A stretch of DNA of 35,438 bases from Candidatus Sulfopaludibacter sp. SbA3 (GTDB lineage Bacteria > Acidobacteriota > Terriglobia > Bryobacterales > Bryobacteraceae), in contig CAMDED010000075.1 in assembly GCA_945893365.1 (NCBI GenBank), positions 1-35,438 of the forward strand, in the 5' to 3' direction. Positions within the stretch are counted from its first letter, which is position 1. The number at the start of each line of letters is the position of its first letter. The position numbers and the translations under genes were made by a program. The notes under the pieces were generated by a model. That model searched no databases. It was not told the origin of the DNA and worked only from the letters and a program-made list of their open reading frames with translations. Of the stretch, positions 16,337 through 25,181 are shown piece by piece.

Positions 16337-16654
16337 ATGTGTCCCGAATGCGGCGGTACGGATGTCCGGAGGTGCCGGCGAAGGAATCTGCTGGAGAAGG
16401 TCTGGAGTTGGCTGGGCATCTGGCCATACCGGTGTTTCGTCTGCACAGCCCGTTTTTTCCAGCCGTACGTGGGCAACTCCGGGCGGCCAAAGTTCGATCG
16501 CCGTTCGGCGCCTGAGCTGCGCCGCGCGGAAAGCGTAATGATGCATCAACTGATCTCGCGTTCGCCCATGCAACAAGACCTGACTCGCCTTCAACGTGCA
16601 ATCGCAGGGAGCGAGTCGCCGGTCACGACCAAATCTACGGGCGTTACGAAGTAA
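16337..16654 (+). CDS. small zinc-ribbon protein of unknown function
   Basis: A 105-aa basic protein. CPEC (Cys2, Cys5) and CFVC (Cys33, Cys36) frame an Arg-rich helix and WSWLGIWPYR, giving a four-Cys zinc ribbon. This Cys pair-LEKV-LG-PYRC-C-RFF layout recurs, as far as I recall, in small Acidobacteriota proteins without assigned function. The tail after residue 45 is Ser/Arg-rich and probably disordered. I chose the ATG at 16337 (GAGGAG 10 bases upstream) over the TTG at 16319. It is divergent from the Pat-type gene (183-bp gap with an A/T-rich stretch near 16281-16318 that may hold a promoter). It is not a recognised enzyme; nucleic-acid or protein binding is a guess. Confidence 0.65.
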   Translation: MCPECGGTDVRRCRRRNLLEKVWSWLGIWPYRCFVCTARFFQPYVGNSGRPKFDRRSAPELRRAESVMMHQLISRSPMQQDLTRLQRAIAGSESPVTTKSTGVTK

Positions 16655-17030
16655 ACTCCAGGCCGCGCCTGTTCCCAATTTGCACATGGACCTGTGCAGT
16701 GGGGCAGGCCATCGCGGTGTGTGGCCTGCGATATGCGGCAGGTCGAAAAAGCCTTCTGCATTCTCCACGTTTTTCATGAAACTCCGCAGGCCGCCGAGGC
16801 CCGATCGCGCCCCACCCGCTGTCATTTGCACCTGGCCATAGTACCTTGCTCCTTCGTGGCGCCCGGCACTGCGTCCGCGAGCGCCGTTCCGGTGGCCATC
16901 CGCAAAAACGCTTTCGCCCGAGTTTCGCCTAAGAAGCCCACTGAGCCCGGCTCGCCGCGGAGCAACTTCAGGCAAGGTAAAGGGTTTAGTGTACTATTAG
17001 GAATCCAGAACCGCCCCTGGGAAGGAAATT
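16655..17030. other. 376-bp stretch without a recognisable gene
   Basis: I see no coding frame with family resemblance on either strand; the open frames here are extensions of antisense frames. The last part (16978-17030) turns A/T-richer, with TACTAT at about 16992-16997 and AAGGAA just before the GTG of the next gene. It probably carries that gene's promoter and ribosome binding site, but no convincing -35 box is seen. Confidence 0.4.
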
Positions 17031-19961
17031 GTGAACTCTCGATCCGTCTTCCGGTTTTTCGTACCGACCGTCCTCTTCGCCGCCGCTGTGGGTGCGCCCG
17101 TACGCGCGCAATCGACTGGCTCGACCTTCGGCGAGGTGATCGCGCTCGGCGGCACGCCGTCCGATATCCTGCTTGACGAGCTGCGGGGACGGATCTATCT
17201 GGTCAACGACAAGACTAACAGGATCGACGTCTATGGAATTCCCGAGAAGGCGTTGGTTGGGGTGATTCAGGTAGGAGCAACGCCGCTTGCAGCCGCGATG
17301 TCTCCGGACTCCGCCTATCTTTACGTCACGAACAACGGCAGTTCCTCTATAAGCGTTGTCGATTTGGGCACGAATAGTGTGTTGCAGACGGTCAGCCTGC
17401 CCGCGCGCCCGGAAGGCGTGGAAGTCGGCGCCGATGGGCGCGCGCTGGTAAGCACGGTCGGGACCGGCACGGGCAACCTGCAGAACACGCTCCTGATCTT
17501 CGACCGCACCAAGGATCAGTCGCAGCAACTTATTCCGGTCCAAGTGCCGCCACCGCCTTCAAGCCCATCCGGCATTCCTCCGGCACAGCTGACGCGGCCG
17601 ATCACCACGTTCCGGAGCAAACTGATCCGTACGCCGGACGGGCAATTCATCGTCGGGCTGACGAATCCAAGCGCAACCACGACTTACCTGTTTGTTTATG
17701 AAGTGGCGTCGGGTGTCATCTTGAGGAGCCGCACCGTTACGGGACAATCCACGACGCTCTCCATGTCCCCGGATGGGGCGCGATTCATGGCGGGATTCAC
17801 GATGTACGATACCGCCACTCTCGCCGTTGTCGCGCAGCAGAGCAACGCGAACGCGCCGTTTCTTTTCAACGTGAACTTTAACGTACAGCAGAATATCGGG
17901 GGCAGCGGCTTTTCGCCGGATGGAAAGACCCTATTCAGCGCTTTCAACGTTGCGCCTTTCGCGATGCCGGCAACGCGCCCGCAGGCATCCACCTTGTTGA
18001 TCTCGGACTCGCGCAATCTGGCCATCGGTCTCGGCATCAAGCTTCCGGAGAGCATTGTCGCCCGCATGGTAGTTTCGAGCGACGGCGCGAACGCCTGGGG
18101 ACTTTCGGAGTCCGGCCTGATTTACCTGCCCATGTCCACTCTGTACGACTACCCCATTCTCCAGCCCGAAACGACCCAGATTTTTCTCGCGCAGGACGAA
18201 TGCAATCGCGGGATTGCCTCCGGAACTCTGAAGGTCAACAATTTGGGGAAGGGAAAGCTAACCTATAGCGTCAGCATTCAGAATTCCCAAGGTTCGACTC
18301 CCGGGTCGTCGCTCATTGCCCAGATGACGAGCGGCGTGGCTCCCTCATCGATCGTATTCACGATGGAACCCGGACGCTCGGGGATCGTACGCCAGGCGGG
18401 AACGAACCTGGCAACCGGCGGCGGCTCAAGTCTGCAGGGAACGCCCGTCAGCGTGGCCTTGTCTTCGATTGAGGCGATCAACCTGCCGAACAGCATTCGC
18501 GTTTACATGAACTACCGGAATCCGGACCAGAGAGGGATGATCTACCCGGTTCCTACCGGTCCGAATAACTTCGTTGCCGAGGGCCTTCACGACATTGTTG
18601 TCGATGAGGCGCGGAAGCTGGTTTACATAACGAATTCGGGTTATAACCGGGTGGAGTTATTCGACATCCGGAAGCAACGTTTCGTGGAACCGATCCCGGT
18701 GGGTCAATTGCCGCACTCATTGGCCCTTGGTCTTGATGGAGATACGCTTTACGTGGCCAATACGGGCGGTGAGTCGATCAGCATTGTGGATCTAACTCTT
18801 AGGCGGGTCGTCAGCCAGGTGGACTTCCCGCCGATTCCGCGCCAAGGCAATGCAAACCCGATTTTCCCGCGTGCGATGGCTGCGAGTTTGTTCGGCTTGC
18901 AGTTCATCATGTCGAACGGCACGCAGTGGAAGCTGGTGGGTACGCAGGCTACGGTGCGGCCGGTGAATTCCGTCACGCCTCTGGCTCTTCCAGCCCCCCA
19001 GATGATGCTCGCCTCGCCCGGCGGCGGTTATATTCTGACTTTGGCAGGCAATGGATTCGGCTATCTGTACGACGGAACCGCCGATACTTACACGGCAGGC
19101 CGCCTCCTGTTTACCAATCCGATTACCAGCTATTACGGTCCGCTAGGGGCGGCGGGCGACGGGGGCTACTTCCTGGCGAACGGCCTCATCCTGAACAACT
19201 CCATGACGGTGGTCGGCGGAGCGGAGCGTCCCGGGGCCATCCAGTTCGGGCCGCCTCCCGCGCCTGGCCAGCCCCCGATCGTCACGGTTGTCAGCGCCGG
19301 GCAGCGGAATGTGGCCTCCGTGCATCCTCTCGACGAGAACCAGTTCGCGCGAGTTACGACGCCGGTCAGGCAGAATATCACGTCGGTGACGCGGGACGAC
19401 CCGCGCGCGACGCTCGAGGTTATCGATATCCGCAACGGGTCTTCCGCCGTGATCGGCGCCGTTCCGGAGAACCCAAACACGAGCGTGTTCGGGAATCAGC
19501 GTGCGAATATTCCACCCCGCCAGCTTGTCATCGATTCCGCAGGCACAGCCTATGCAATCACGCTGTCCGGCTTGAGTGTGGTGCCGCTCGCGACAAGCCC
19601 GCCGCGACCGCTCATCGCGGCGGGAGCCCGTGGCATCGTCAACGCAAGCGACGGGAGCACCAACATCCGGCCGGGATCTTTCATCACGATCAGCGGGACG
19701 AACCTTGCGGCGCCGGCTACCGCGGAGTTGCTGCCTCCACCAACGGTGCTGGGCGGGTCCTGCGTCACGTTCAGCGACATTTCGGTACCGCTGCTTCAGA
19801 CTTCGGCGGGAGTGATTCAGGCTCAGGTACCAGACAACATCCGGCCGGGAATCAACATCGTTCAGGTCCGCTCCCTGGCCATGGCGCAGGCGAGCGATCC
19901 GGTGCAGATCACGGTGCAGCGGCCGGCGTCCGGACTTTCGAGCGCGTCAAACGAACAGTAG
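17031..19961 (+). CDS. secreted YVTN beta-propeller protein with Solibacter-type C-terminal domain
   Basis: The 976-aa protein starts at a GTG. A signal peptide (SVFRFFVPTVLFAAAVGAP, cleavage likely after VRAQ) is followed by YVTN-type propeller repeats: RIYLVNDKTNRIDVYGIP and SAYLYVTNNGSSSISVVDLG at about 50-150. A second propeller region lies at about 515-620, with LVYITNSGYNRVELFDIRKQ and DTLYVANTGGESISIVDLTL. Between them a beta-rich segment (about 385-500) looks like an immunoglobulin/BACON-type domain. The C-terminus (about 865-970: GIVNASDG, PGSFITISGTNLA, VPLLQTSAGVIQAQVP) matches my memory of the TIGR03437 domain described from Solibacter. Extracytoplasmic and probably structural or binding; no enzyme motif is seen. 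The next gene starts 40 bp downstream, so co-transcription is possible. Confidence 0.82.
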   Translation: MNSRSVFRFFVPTVLFAAAVGAPVRAQSTGSTFGEVIALGGTPSDILLDELRGRIYLVNDKTNRIDVYGIPEKALVGVIQVGATPLAAAMSPDSAYLYVTNNGSSSISVVDLGTNSVLQTVSLPARPEGVEVGADGRALVSTVGTGTGNLQNTLLIFDRTKDQSQQLIPVQVPPPPSSPSGIPPAQLTRPITTFRSKLIRTPDGQFIVGLTNPSATTTYLFVYEVASGVILRSRTVTGQSTTLSMSPDGARFMAGFTMYDTATLAVVAQQSNANAPFLFNVNFNVQQNIGGSGFSPDGKTLFSAFNVAPFAMPATRPQASTLLISDSRNLAIGLGIKLPESIVARMVVSSDGANAWGLSESGLIYLPMSTLYDYPILQPETTQIFLAQDECNRGIASGTLKVNNLGKGKLTYSVSIQNSQGSTPGSSLIAQMTSGVAPSSIVFTMEPGRSGIVRQAGTNLATGGGSSLQGTPVSVALSSIEAINLPNSIRVYMNYRNPDQRGMIYPVPTGPNNFVAEGLHDIVVDEARKLVYITNSGYNRVELFDIRKQRFVEPIPVGQLPHSLALGLDGDTLYVANTGGESISIVDLTLRRVVSQVDFPPIPRQGNANPIFPRAMAASLFGLQFIMSNGTQWKLVGTQATVRPVNSVTPLALPAPQMMLASPGGGYILTLAGNGFGYLYDGTADTYTAGRLLFTNPITSYYGPLGAAGDGGYFLANGLILNNSMTVVGGAERPGAIQFGPPPAPGQPPIVTVVSAGQRNVASVHPLDENQFARVTTPVRQNITSVTRDDPRATLEVIDIRNGSSAVIGAVPENPNTSVFGNQRANIPPRQLVIDSAGTAYAITLSGLSVVPLATSPPRPLIAAGARGIVNASDGSTNIRPGSFITISGTNLAAPATAELLPPPTVLGGSCVTFSDISVPLLQTSAGVIQAQVPDNIRPGINIVQVRSLAMAQASDPVQITVQRPASGLSSASNEQ

Positions 19962-20001
19962 CGGTTGAGACCGTTGGGGCGGGAAGCAGTATACTCGTCC
20001 C

Positions 20002-20973
20002 ATGCCGTTCAAATCCCTTTTCCTGCTCGCGGCCTTGCCGGTCTTCGCGCAAAGCCTTTCCGGGGCGGGCATTTCCGAGGCGAGTCTTGAGGAACAGACC
20101 AAACATCTGCGCGCGCTGGTAGCGCGGTCTGCACGCCTTCCGCTCGATCTGACGGAGTTCGCAGTCCACCCGCCGCAACCAGGCTGGGCGCTCGAAATGG
20201 TATCTTCCGTTGCGAGCGACTCGAAGGGCGTCGTCTATCTGCTGCAACGCGGCGAGAAAGCCGACCCGGTGATCGCGGTCGATCGCGATGGAAGGGTCCT
20301 GCGGTCCTGGGGCAAGGGGATGTTTACAATTCCTCACAGTATTCGCGTCGATCCTCTTGGGAATATTTGGACGGTGGATGCCTCAGCCTCGAAGGTTTTC
20401 AAATTCACCCCTGAAGGCAAGTTGCTGCTCACCATTGATGTTGGCGGGCAGCCTGCGAACACCAAGCCGGGATCGTTCAACGGGACGACGGATATCGCGT
20501 TCGCTCCGGGCGGGCGGATTTTCATTGCCGACGGCTACGGGAACGCACGCATTCTGGAGTACGGGACGGACGGAAAGCGAGTGCGGGAGTGGGGCAGACG
20601 CGGGACGGGGCACGGCGAGTTCAACCTCCCGCACGGCATCGCGGTGGACGAGCGCGGCACGCTTTATGTTGCCGACCGGGAAAACGGCCGCCTGCAACGT
20701 TTCGACCTGGACGGAAAATACCTTTCCCAAATCAATGGCCTCGGCAAGACGTTCTCGATGAAGATTGCCGGGGAGTTTCTCTACATCGGTACGCAGCCCC
20801 GGAACGAGCCGAACGGCGCTCCCGGTTGGTTAATGAAGCTCGATCGCCAGAGTGGCAAGGTGCTGGGCTACGTCGAATCCACCGGGCATCATTCGGTTGA
20901 GTTCACGGCGGACGGTGAGTTGATGACGGGCTCGCGGCCGGACAAGGTCTTATGGTTCCGAAAGCCAAGGTAA
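20002..20973 (+). CDS. secreted NHL-repeat six-bladed beta-propeller protein
   Basis: This 323-aa protein has a short signal peptide (FKSLFLLAALPVFAQS). Repeats of NHL type include IPHSIRVDPLGNIWTVDASA (about 110-130), TDIAFAPGGRIFIADGYGN (about 160-180), FNLPHGIAVDERGTLYVADR (about 208-228) and SVEFTADGELMTGS near the end. The propeller resembles the lyase half of peptidyl-amidating enzymes and many Acidobacteriota secreted proteins; catalytic function cannot be assigned. Its last 22 bases overlap the start of the next gene, and that gene overlaps the PQQ dehydrogenase. The three are therefore very likely one operon acting outside the cytoplasm. Confidence 0.8.
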   Translation: MPFKSLFLLAALPVFAQSLSGAGISEASLEEQTKHLRALVARSARLPLDLTEFAVHPPQPGWALEMVSSVASDSKGVVYLLQRGEKADPVIAVDRDGRVLRSWGKGMFTIPHSIRVDPLGNIWTVDASASKVFKFTPEGKLLLTIDVGGQPANTKPGSFNGTTDIAFAPGGRIFIADGYGNARILEYGTDGKRVREWGRRGTGHGEFNLPHGIAVDERGTLYVADRENGRLQRFDLDGKYLSQINGLGKTFSMKIAGEFLYIGTQPRNEPNGAPGWLMKLDRQSGKVLGYVESTGHHSVEFTADGELMTGSRPDKVLWFRKPR

Positions 20974-21869
20974 CGCGGCGGAACCTTCTTGCGGGTCTCG
21001 CCGCTCCCCTTTCGGCACTTGCAATGCCTGCTGCGGCATTCGCCGAAACGCATGGACTGCGCCTCTACATCGGAACCTACGGCATGCAGAGCCTTCCGGT
21101 CGAGCGGGCTCTCGCCGAGATCCGTCGAATCGGTTATGAAGGCGCGGAGCTTTGCGTGATGCCGCAGTGGCCGAGCGAGGCTGTGAACCTCGACTCCGGC
21201 GCGCGCCACCGCATCCGCGACGCGAGGTTCCCCATACCAACATTGATCGACAGCTTCAATCTTCTGGCATCGCCCGAAGCTCATCGACTCACGCTCGATC
21301 GCATCAAGGTCAATGCCAGCTTGGCGCACGACGTGTCTCCGGGAAAACCGCCGATGCTCCAGACCGTGCTCGGCGGGCGTCCTCCCGAGTGGCCCGAAGT
21401 GAAGGACCGGATGGCGGCGCGTCTGGAAGACTGGGCGCGCGCCGCCGCCGCGAGCCGGATTACGCTCGCTGTGAAAGGCCATATTTCAAGCGCCGTGGAT
21501 ACACCGGAGAAACTGCTCTGGCTCCTCAATAAAGTGAACCACCCGGCGCTCACCGCAATCTACGATTACAGCCATTTCTCGCTGATGGATCTCGACATGG
21601 AGAAAACCATGGAGCAGCTTCTGCCGCGCTCTGGATTCATCACCGTAAAGGACGCGCGGCGAGTCGGCGGCCAACCCTCCTTCCTGCTGCCGGGCGAGGG
21701 TACAATCGACTACGTACGCTATTTCAGAAAGGTGCGGCAGCTCAAGTGGCGCGGCTGGGTGCTGGTCGAAGTGAGCCGGCAATTGCAGACTCTTCCCGGC
21801 TACGATCCGCTCGCCGCCGCGGAGAAGTCTTACCGCCATCTAGCGGCGTGTTTGAACCAACCTTCATGA
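20952..21869 (+). CDS. TIM-barrel sugar-phosphate isomerase/epimerase-like protein with Tat-type leader
   Basis: A 305-aa xylose-isomerase-like (AP endonuclease 2 family) barrel. The leader [20 protein letters not shown] looks like a twin-Arg signal (RR followed by NLLAG and a hydrophobic stretch), so export of the folded, metal-loaded protein is likely. Core strands include [38 protein letters not shown] (candidate metal ligands Asp and His), FITVKDARR and WVLVEVS (Glu). The usual sugar-isomerase Glu-Asn pair in the middle strand appears as LAVKGHIS, so activity is uncertain. It overlaps the upstream gene by 22 nt and the downstream gene by ATGA, indicating coupled translation. A role in handling an oxidised or keto sugar beside the PQQ dehydrogenase is inference. 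Confidence 0.75.
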   Translation: MVPKAKVTRRNLLAGLAAPLSALAMPAAAFAETHGLRLYIGTYGMQSLPVERALAEIRRIGYEGAELCVMPQWPSEAVNLDSGARHRIRDARFPIPTLIDSFNLLASPEAHRLTLDRIKVNASLAHDVSPGKPPMLQTVLGGRPPEWPEVKDRMAARLEDWARAAAASRITLAVKGHISSAVDTPEKLLWLLNKVNHPALTAIYDYSHFSLMDLDMEKTMEQLLPRSGFITVKDARRVGGQPSFLLPGEGTIDYVRYFRKVRQLKWRGWVLVEVSRQLQTLPGYDPLAAAEKSYRHLAACLNQPS

Positions 21870-24013
21870 CCTTACTCCTGCTGCTTCCCCTCCTGGCCCT
21901 ATCCCTGCTTGCCCAACCGCGGGAGTGGCGCGCGGCCGGAGGCGACCCGGGCTTCACCCATCACTCGCCACTCAAGCAGATCAATCTGCGCAACGTCCGG
22001 AATCTGAGAGTTGCGTGGACGTACGATACCGGCGACGCCTCTCAAGGCTCGGAGATGCAGTGTAATCCGATCGTGGTTGGCGGCCTGCTTTACGCCACTA
22101 CGCCGAAGCTGAGAGTGATCGCGCTCGATGCGGCCACGGGGCAGCTCCAGTGGTCGTTCGATCCTTTCGACGGGGTCCCGCAGAGGTCGAAGTTTCGCAA
22201 CCGCGGTCTGATGTATTGGCAGGATTCCGCGGGCAAGGACCGGCGAATCTTCGTGGGCGCGCGTTATTTTCTACATGCGCTCGACGCGCTGACCGGACTC
22301 CCGGTGACAAGTTTCGGGAAGAACGGACGCATCGACTTGCGGGAGAACCTCGGCCGGCCGGTGGAAGCGATCTCGCTCGCGATTGCGAGCCCCGGCGTCA
22401 TCTATAAGGACACGCTTATTACCGGATTTCTGACGAGCGAGGGGTTGCCGGCCGCTCCCGGAGACATCCGCGCCTACGACGTCCGGACGGGCGCGATGCG
22501 TTGGGCCTTCCACACGATCCCTCGTCCGGGCGAGTTCGGGTACGCCACGTGGCCGAAAGACGCGTGGACATACACAGGCGCGGCGAATTCATGGCCAGGG
22601 CTCGCGCTCGACGAACACCGGGGAATCGTATTCGTTCCCACCGGGTCGGCGGCCTACGATTTCTATGGGGCGAATCGCGTGGGCGATAATCTCTTCGCAA
22701 ACTGCCTGATCGCGCTCAAGGCGGACACGGGTGAGCGTCTGTGGCATTTTCAGATGGTCAAGCACGACGTGTGGGATCGCGACCTGCCCTCCGCGCCCAC
22801 TCTCGTGACGGTGCGCCGCGAGGGCCGGTTGATCGATGCGGTCGCACAGATCACGAAATCCGGACACGTCTGGGTCTTTGAGCGGGAAACCGGCAAGCCG
22901 CTCTTTCCATTTGAAGAACGCGATGTTCCCGCCTCCGAGGTGGACGGCGAGGTGCTTGCGAAGCGGCAGGTTCTGCCCCTGAAACCCGCGCCGTTTTCCC
23001 GGCAGAGCTTTACCGAAGACATGGTAACGAACCGCACGCCGGAGGCGCACCGGGTGGTGCTGGAGAGGCTGAGGCGCGTACTTTCGGGCGGGCAGTTCGC
23101 GCCTCCGAGCTTTCAGGGCACTGTAGTCCTGCCGGGGTTCGATGGGGGCGGCGAGTGGGGCGGCCCTGCGTTCGACCCTGAATCGAGGATGCTGTATGTG
23201 AACGCGAACGAGATGCCGTGGATCCTGCGGATTGTACCAAAGGCGGCGGTAGGAGCGGGCGCAAGCGGCAAGACGTTCTACGTTCGGAACTGCGCCGGGT
23301 GCCATCGCGAGGACCTTCTCGGTTCGCCTCCGGAATTCCCTGCCCTCAAGGATATCGGCGGAAAGAGAACCGAAGCCGAGATTGCGGCGGTTATCCGGAG
23401 AGGCGCTGGCCGAATGCCCGGATTCGCGCATATAGGGGAAGGCCCGATCAACGCGATCACGCGGTATCTGGCGACCGGCGAAAACCAGACCGCGGCGCTG
23501 GCACGGACAGATTCGCCGATGGATCTGAAGTACACGACCGACGGCTACAACAAGTTCCTCGACCCCGACGGCTACCCGGCGCTGACGCCGCCTTGGGGGA
23601 CCTTGAATGCGATCAACCTCGATACCGGAGAGTATGCGTGGAAGATCCCGTTCGGCGAGTTTCCGGAGCTCGCGGCAAAGGGGATGACGAATACGGGAAG
23701 CGAAAACTACGGGGGCGGCGTGGTGACGGCGGGCGGACTGTTTTTCATCGGCGCGACGAATCACGATAAGAAATTTCGCGCATTCGACAAGAAGACGGGA
23801 GCGTTGTTGTGGGAGGCGGCGCTGCCGGCAGCCGGAAACGCGACGCCGGCGGTATATGAAGTGAAAGGCAGACAATTCGTCGTGATTGGCGCGGGTGGCG
23901 GGAAGTCCGGTGCGCCGTCAGGAGGGACTTACGTCGCTTTCGCATTACACGACCAACCCGCCGCAGTTCAGCGCGCGACGCAGGCGGGATCCGGCAAAAT
24001 CCGACTGCCATAG
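21866..24013 (+). CDS. PQQ-dependent dehydrogenase with inserted cytochrome c domain
   Basis: The ATG at 21866 overlaps the previous stop (ATGA) and opens a signal peptide ([16 protein letters not shown]); an in-frame Met 120 bases upstream lies inside the previous gene. The 716-aa mature protein is an eight-bladed quinoprotein propeller: [48 protein letters not shown] and [10 protein letters not shown] cytochrome c domain sits between blades at about residues 470-545, with CAGCH haem attachment (Cys476-His480) and probable axial Met517 in GRMPGF. The propeller resumes with [20 protein letters not shown] and ends in [19 protein letters not shown]. This layout matches sugar/alcohol dehydrogenases common in Acidobacteriota. 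Periplasmic oxidation of a sugar or alcohol with electrons passed via haem to the respiratory chain is expected. No PQQ synthesis genes are in the window. Confidence 0.88.
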   Translation: MTLLLLLPLLALSLLAQPREWRAAGGDPGFTHHSPLKQINLRNVRNLRVAWTYDTGDASQGSEMQCNPIVVGGLLYATTPKLRVIALDAATGQLQWSFDPFDGVPQRSKFRNRGLMYWQDSAGKDRRIFVGARYFLHALDALTGLPVTSFGKNGRIDLRENLGRPVEAISLAIASPGVIYKDTLITGFLTSEGLPAAPGDIRAYDVRTGAMRWAFHTIPRPGEFGYATWPKDAWTYTGAANSWPGLALDEHRGIVFVPTGSAAYDFYGANRVGDNLFANCLIALKADTGERLWHFQMVKHDVWDRDLPSAPTLVTVRREGRLIDAVAQITKSGHVWVFERETGKPLFPFEERDVPASEVDGEVLAKRQVLPLKPAPFSRQSFTEDMVTNRTPEAHRVVLERLRRVLSGGQFAPPSFQGTVVLPGFDGGGEWGGPAFDPESRMLYVNANEMPWILRIVPKAAVGAGASGKTFYVRNCAGCHREDLLGSPPEFPALKDIGGKRTEAEIAAVIRRGAGRMPGFAHIGEGPINAITRYLATGENQTAALARTDSPMDLKYTTDGYNKFLDPDGYPALTPPWGTLNAINLDTGEYAWKIPFGEFPELAAKGMTNTGSENYGGGVVTAGGLFFIGATNHDKKFRAFDKKTGALLWEAALPAAGNATPAVYEVKGRQFVVIGAGGGKSGAPSGGTYVAFALHDQPAAVQRATQAGSGKIRLP

Positions 24014-24257
24014 CCGGATCTCGGGCCACGGGTGTGGTTGCGCGAGATGGCTTGGCCGTGACCCCTTCGGACCGTGAATCCCGGAATCCCAGAGAGTGTA
24101 GAAGGTTGCCGCTCCGCTCGGGCACGCGCAATGAAGTGCCTGGGTCTTCCTAGCCGCGCAATTCCACCAAGCACAGATCATCCGGACGAGGCGGGACGGC
24201 AATGAAGGTTCTTTAAGGCCAGGCCAATCATCCTGAGAGCAATGGCCGATGTTGCGT

Positions 24258-24274
24258 CCGTCGCTTAACGACGG
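24258..24274 (-). terminator. stem-loop downstream of the PEP-CTERM gene
   Basis: CCGTCG-CTTAA-CGACGG forms a perfect 6-bp stem with a 5-nt loop, about 20 bp past the stop of the minus-strand gene and 245 bp past the PQQ gene. There is no T-run, so a rho-independent terminator is only possible. The rest of 24014-24293 shows no gene I can support. Confidence 0.3.
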
Positions 24275-24293
24275 CGACCTGCGGTTTCTATTA

Positions 24294-25103
24294 TTATTCT
24301 GTTGAAGGGCGAATCGCCCTTAACGCAATAATTGCCAATATTGCCACTATGAACAACGACGCCCCCGCCGGTTCAGGTACGTCCGCAAGAATTGCCACTT
24401 CCTCCGCGGAAAGTGCGCGACTATGAATCGTAACCTCGTCTAACGGCCCCGTATACTGGCAGCATTGTTCTACTATTCCAAACTGCAAGTTTGCCGTAGG
24501 GTCGGCCATTGTGACTCCTGGCACAGTAACTTGGCCGTCAAATTGGCCGTTCGCGTAAAATAGAAAGTCTTCCCCGTCCTTTACAAATGCCAAGTGATTC
24601 CAACCATCGGACAATGGAATTGTCACCTGCGGTCCAATGTACTGTGGAGGCCCACCAGGATGATTGATGTGAAAATCATAGAATCCCACGGATGGGTACC
24701 CGAGAGCGACAAACCACTTTTCCGAAAAACCGGGTCCGTTGTCTTGGCCTACGAAAACACTTCCCTGCACCTGGCCATACATCCAAAATGCGACAGTGAC
24801 GGCCGGGCCGAATGTGTAGAGGGGATTGTCGGGAATGGTGACGAATGCAGCTCCAAAATTAAGATTGAATGCTTGACCTCGAACACCGGGGACATAGTTG
24901 GCATTTCCTAAGAAAAGCCCGTCGTTATGCGTCGATGAGGAATCGTTCGCATTCCCGTCGCCGGCCCAGTATCCAATCAGACCGTTCTCAATCACGCCAG
25001 CCCCGGCACTTGGGGCATCAATCAGGGCGGCGAGCAACAGGATCGCTACGACACCCCAAATTTGATGATGCGTCAACTTTTTGAGCAGGCTTGTCGTTCT
25101 CAT
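24294..25103 (-). CDS. LamG-like secreted protein with PEP-CTERM sorting signal
   Basis: This 269-aa protein has an N-terminal signal (WGVVAILLLAALIDAPSAGA). A concanavalin/LamG-type jelly-roll domain (about 45-235) follows: GLIGYWAGDGNANDSS, TVAFWMYGQ, GWNHLAFVKDGEDFLFYANG and PLDEVTIHSRALSAEEV. It ends in a PEP-CTERM signal: VPEPAGASLFIVAILAIIAL, then a short basic tail. Such signals are cut by an exosortase, and the proteins usually go to the outer surface or exopolysaccharide. No exosortase gene is in the window. Base composition is clearly lower in G+C than the flanking genes, with many A/T-ending codons (for example AATTGCCAATATTGCC on the + strand), suggesting transfer. GGGGGA precedes the ATG. 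Binding of a glycan is plausible from the fold only. Confidence 0.85.
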   Translation of the reverse strand: MRTTSLLKKLTHHQIWGVVAILLLAALIDAPSAGAGVIENGLIGYWAGDGNANDSSSTHNDGLFLGNANYVPGVRGQAFNLNFGAAFVTIPDNPLYTFGPAVTVAFWMYGQVQGSVFVGQDNGPGFSEKWFVALGYPSVGFYDFHINHPGGPPQYIGPQVTIPLSDGWNHLAFVKDGEDFLFYANGQFDGQVTVPGVTMADPTANLQFGIVEQCCQYTGPLDEVTIHSRALSAEEVAILADVPEPAGASLFIVAILAIIALRAIRPSTE

Positions 25104-25181
25104 CGTGTCCCCCGGATCTCAACCTGGAGACGGCAGCGCCTGGCGTCAACGGGGCGCTTCGTCGGTGCGGGACTTGGGCCG

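Noticed and set aside
21746-21865. Upstream in-frame start for the PQQ dehydrogenase, adding about 40 residues
   Set aside because: The extension is inside the previous gene and would bury the signal peptide; the ATG at 21866 gives a normal leader and an ATGA overlap.
22589-23875. 428-codon minus-strand frame opposite the PQQ dehydrogenase
   Set aside because: A composition-driven antisense frame; no family features, while the plus-strand gene shows the haem motif and propeller blades.
24297-24320. AAGGGCGA-A-TCGCCCTT inverted repeat as terminator of the PEP-CTERM gene
   Set aside because: It lies inside the last codons of the gene, its loop is a single base, and no T-run follows.
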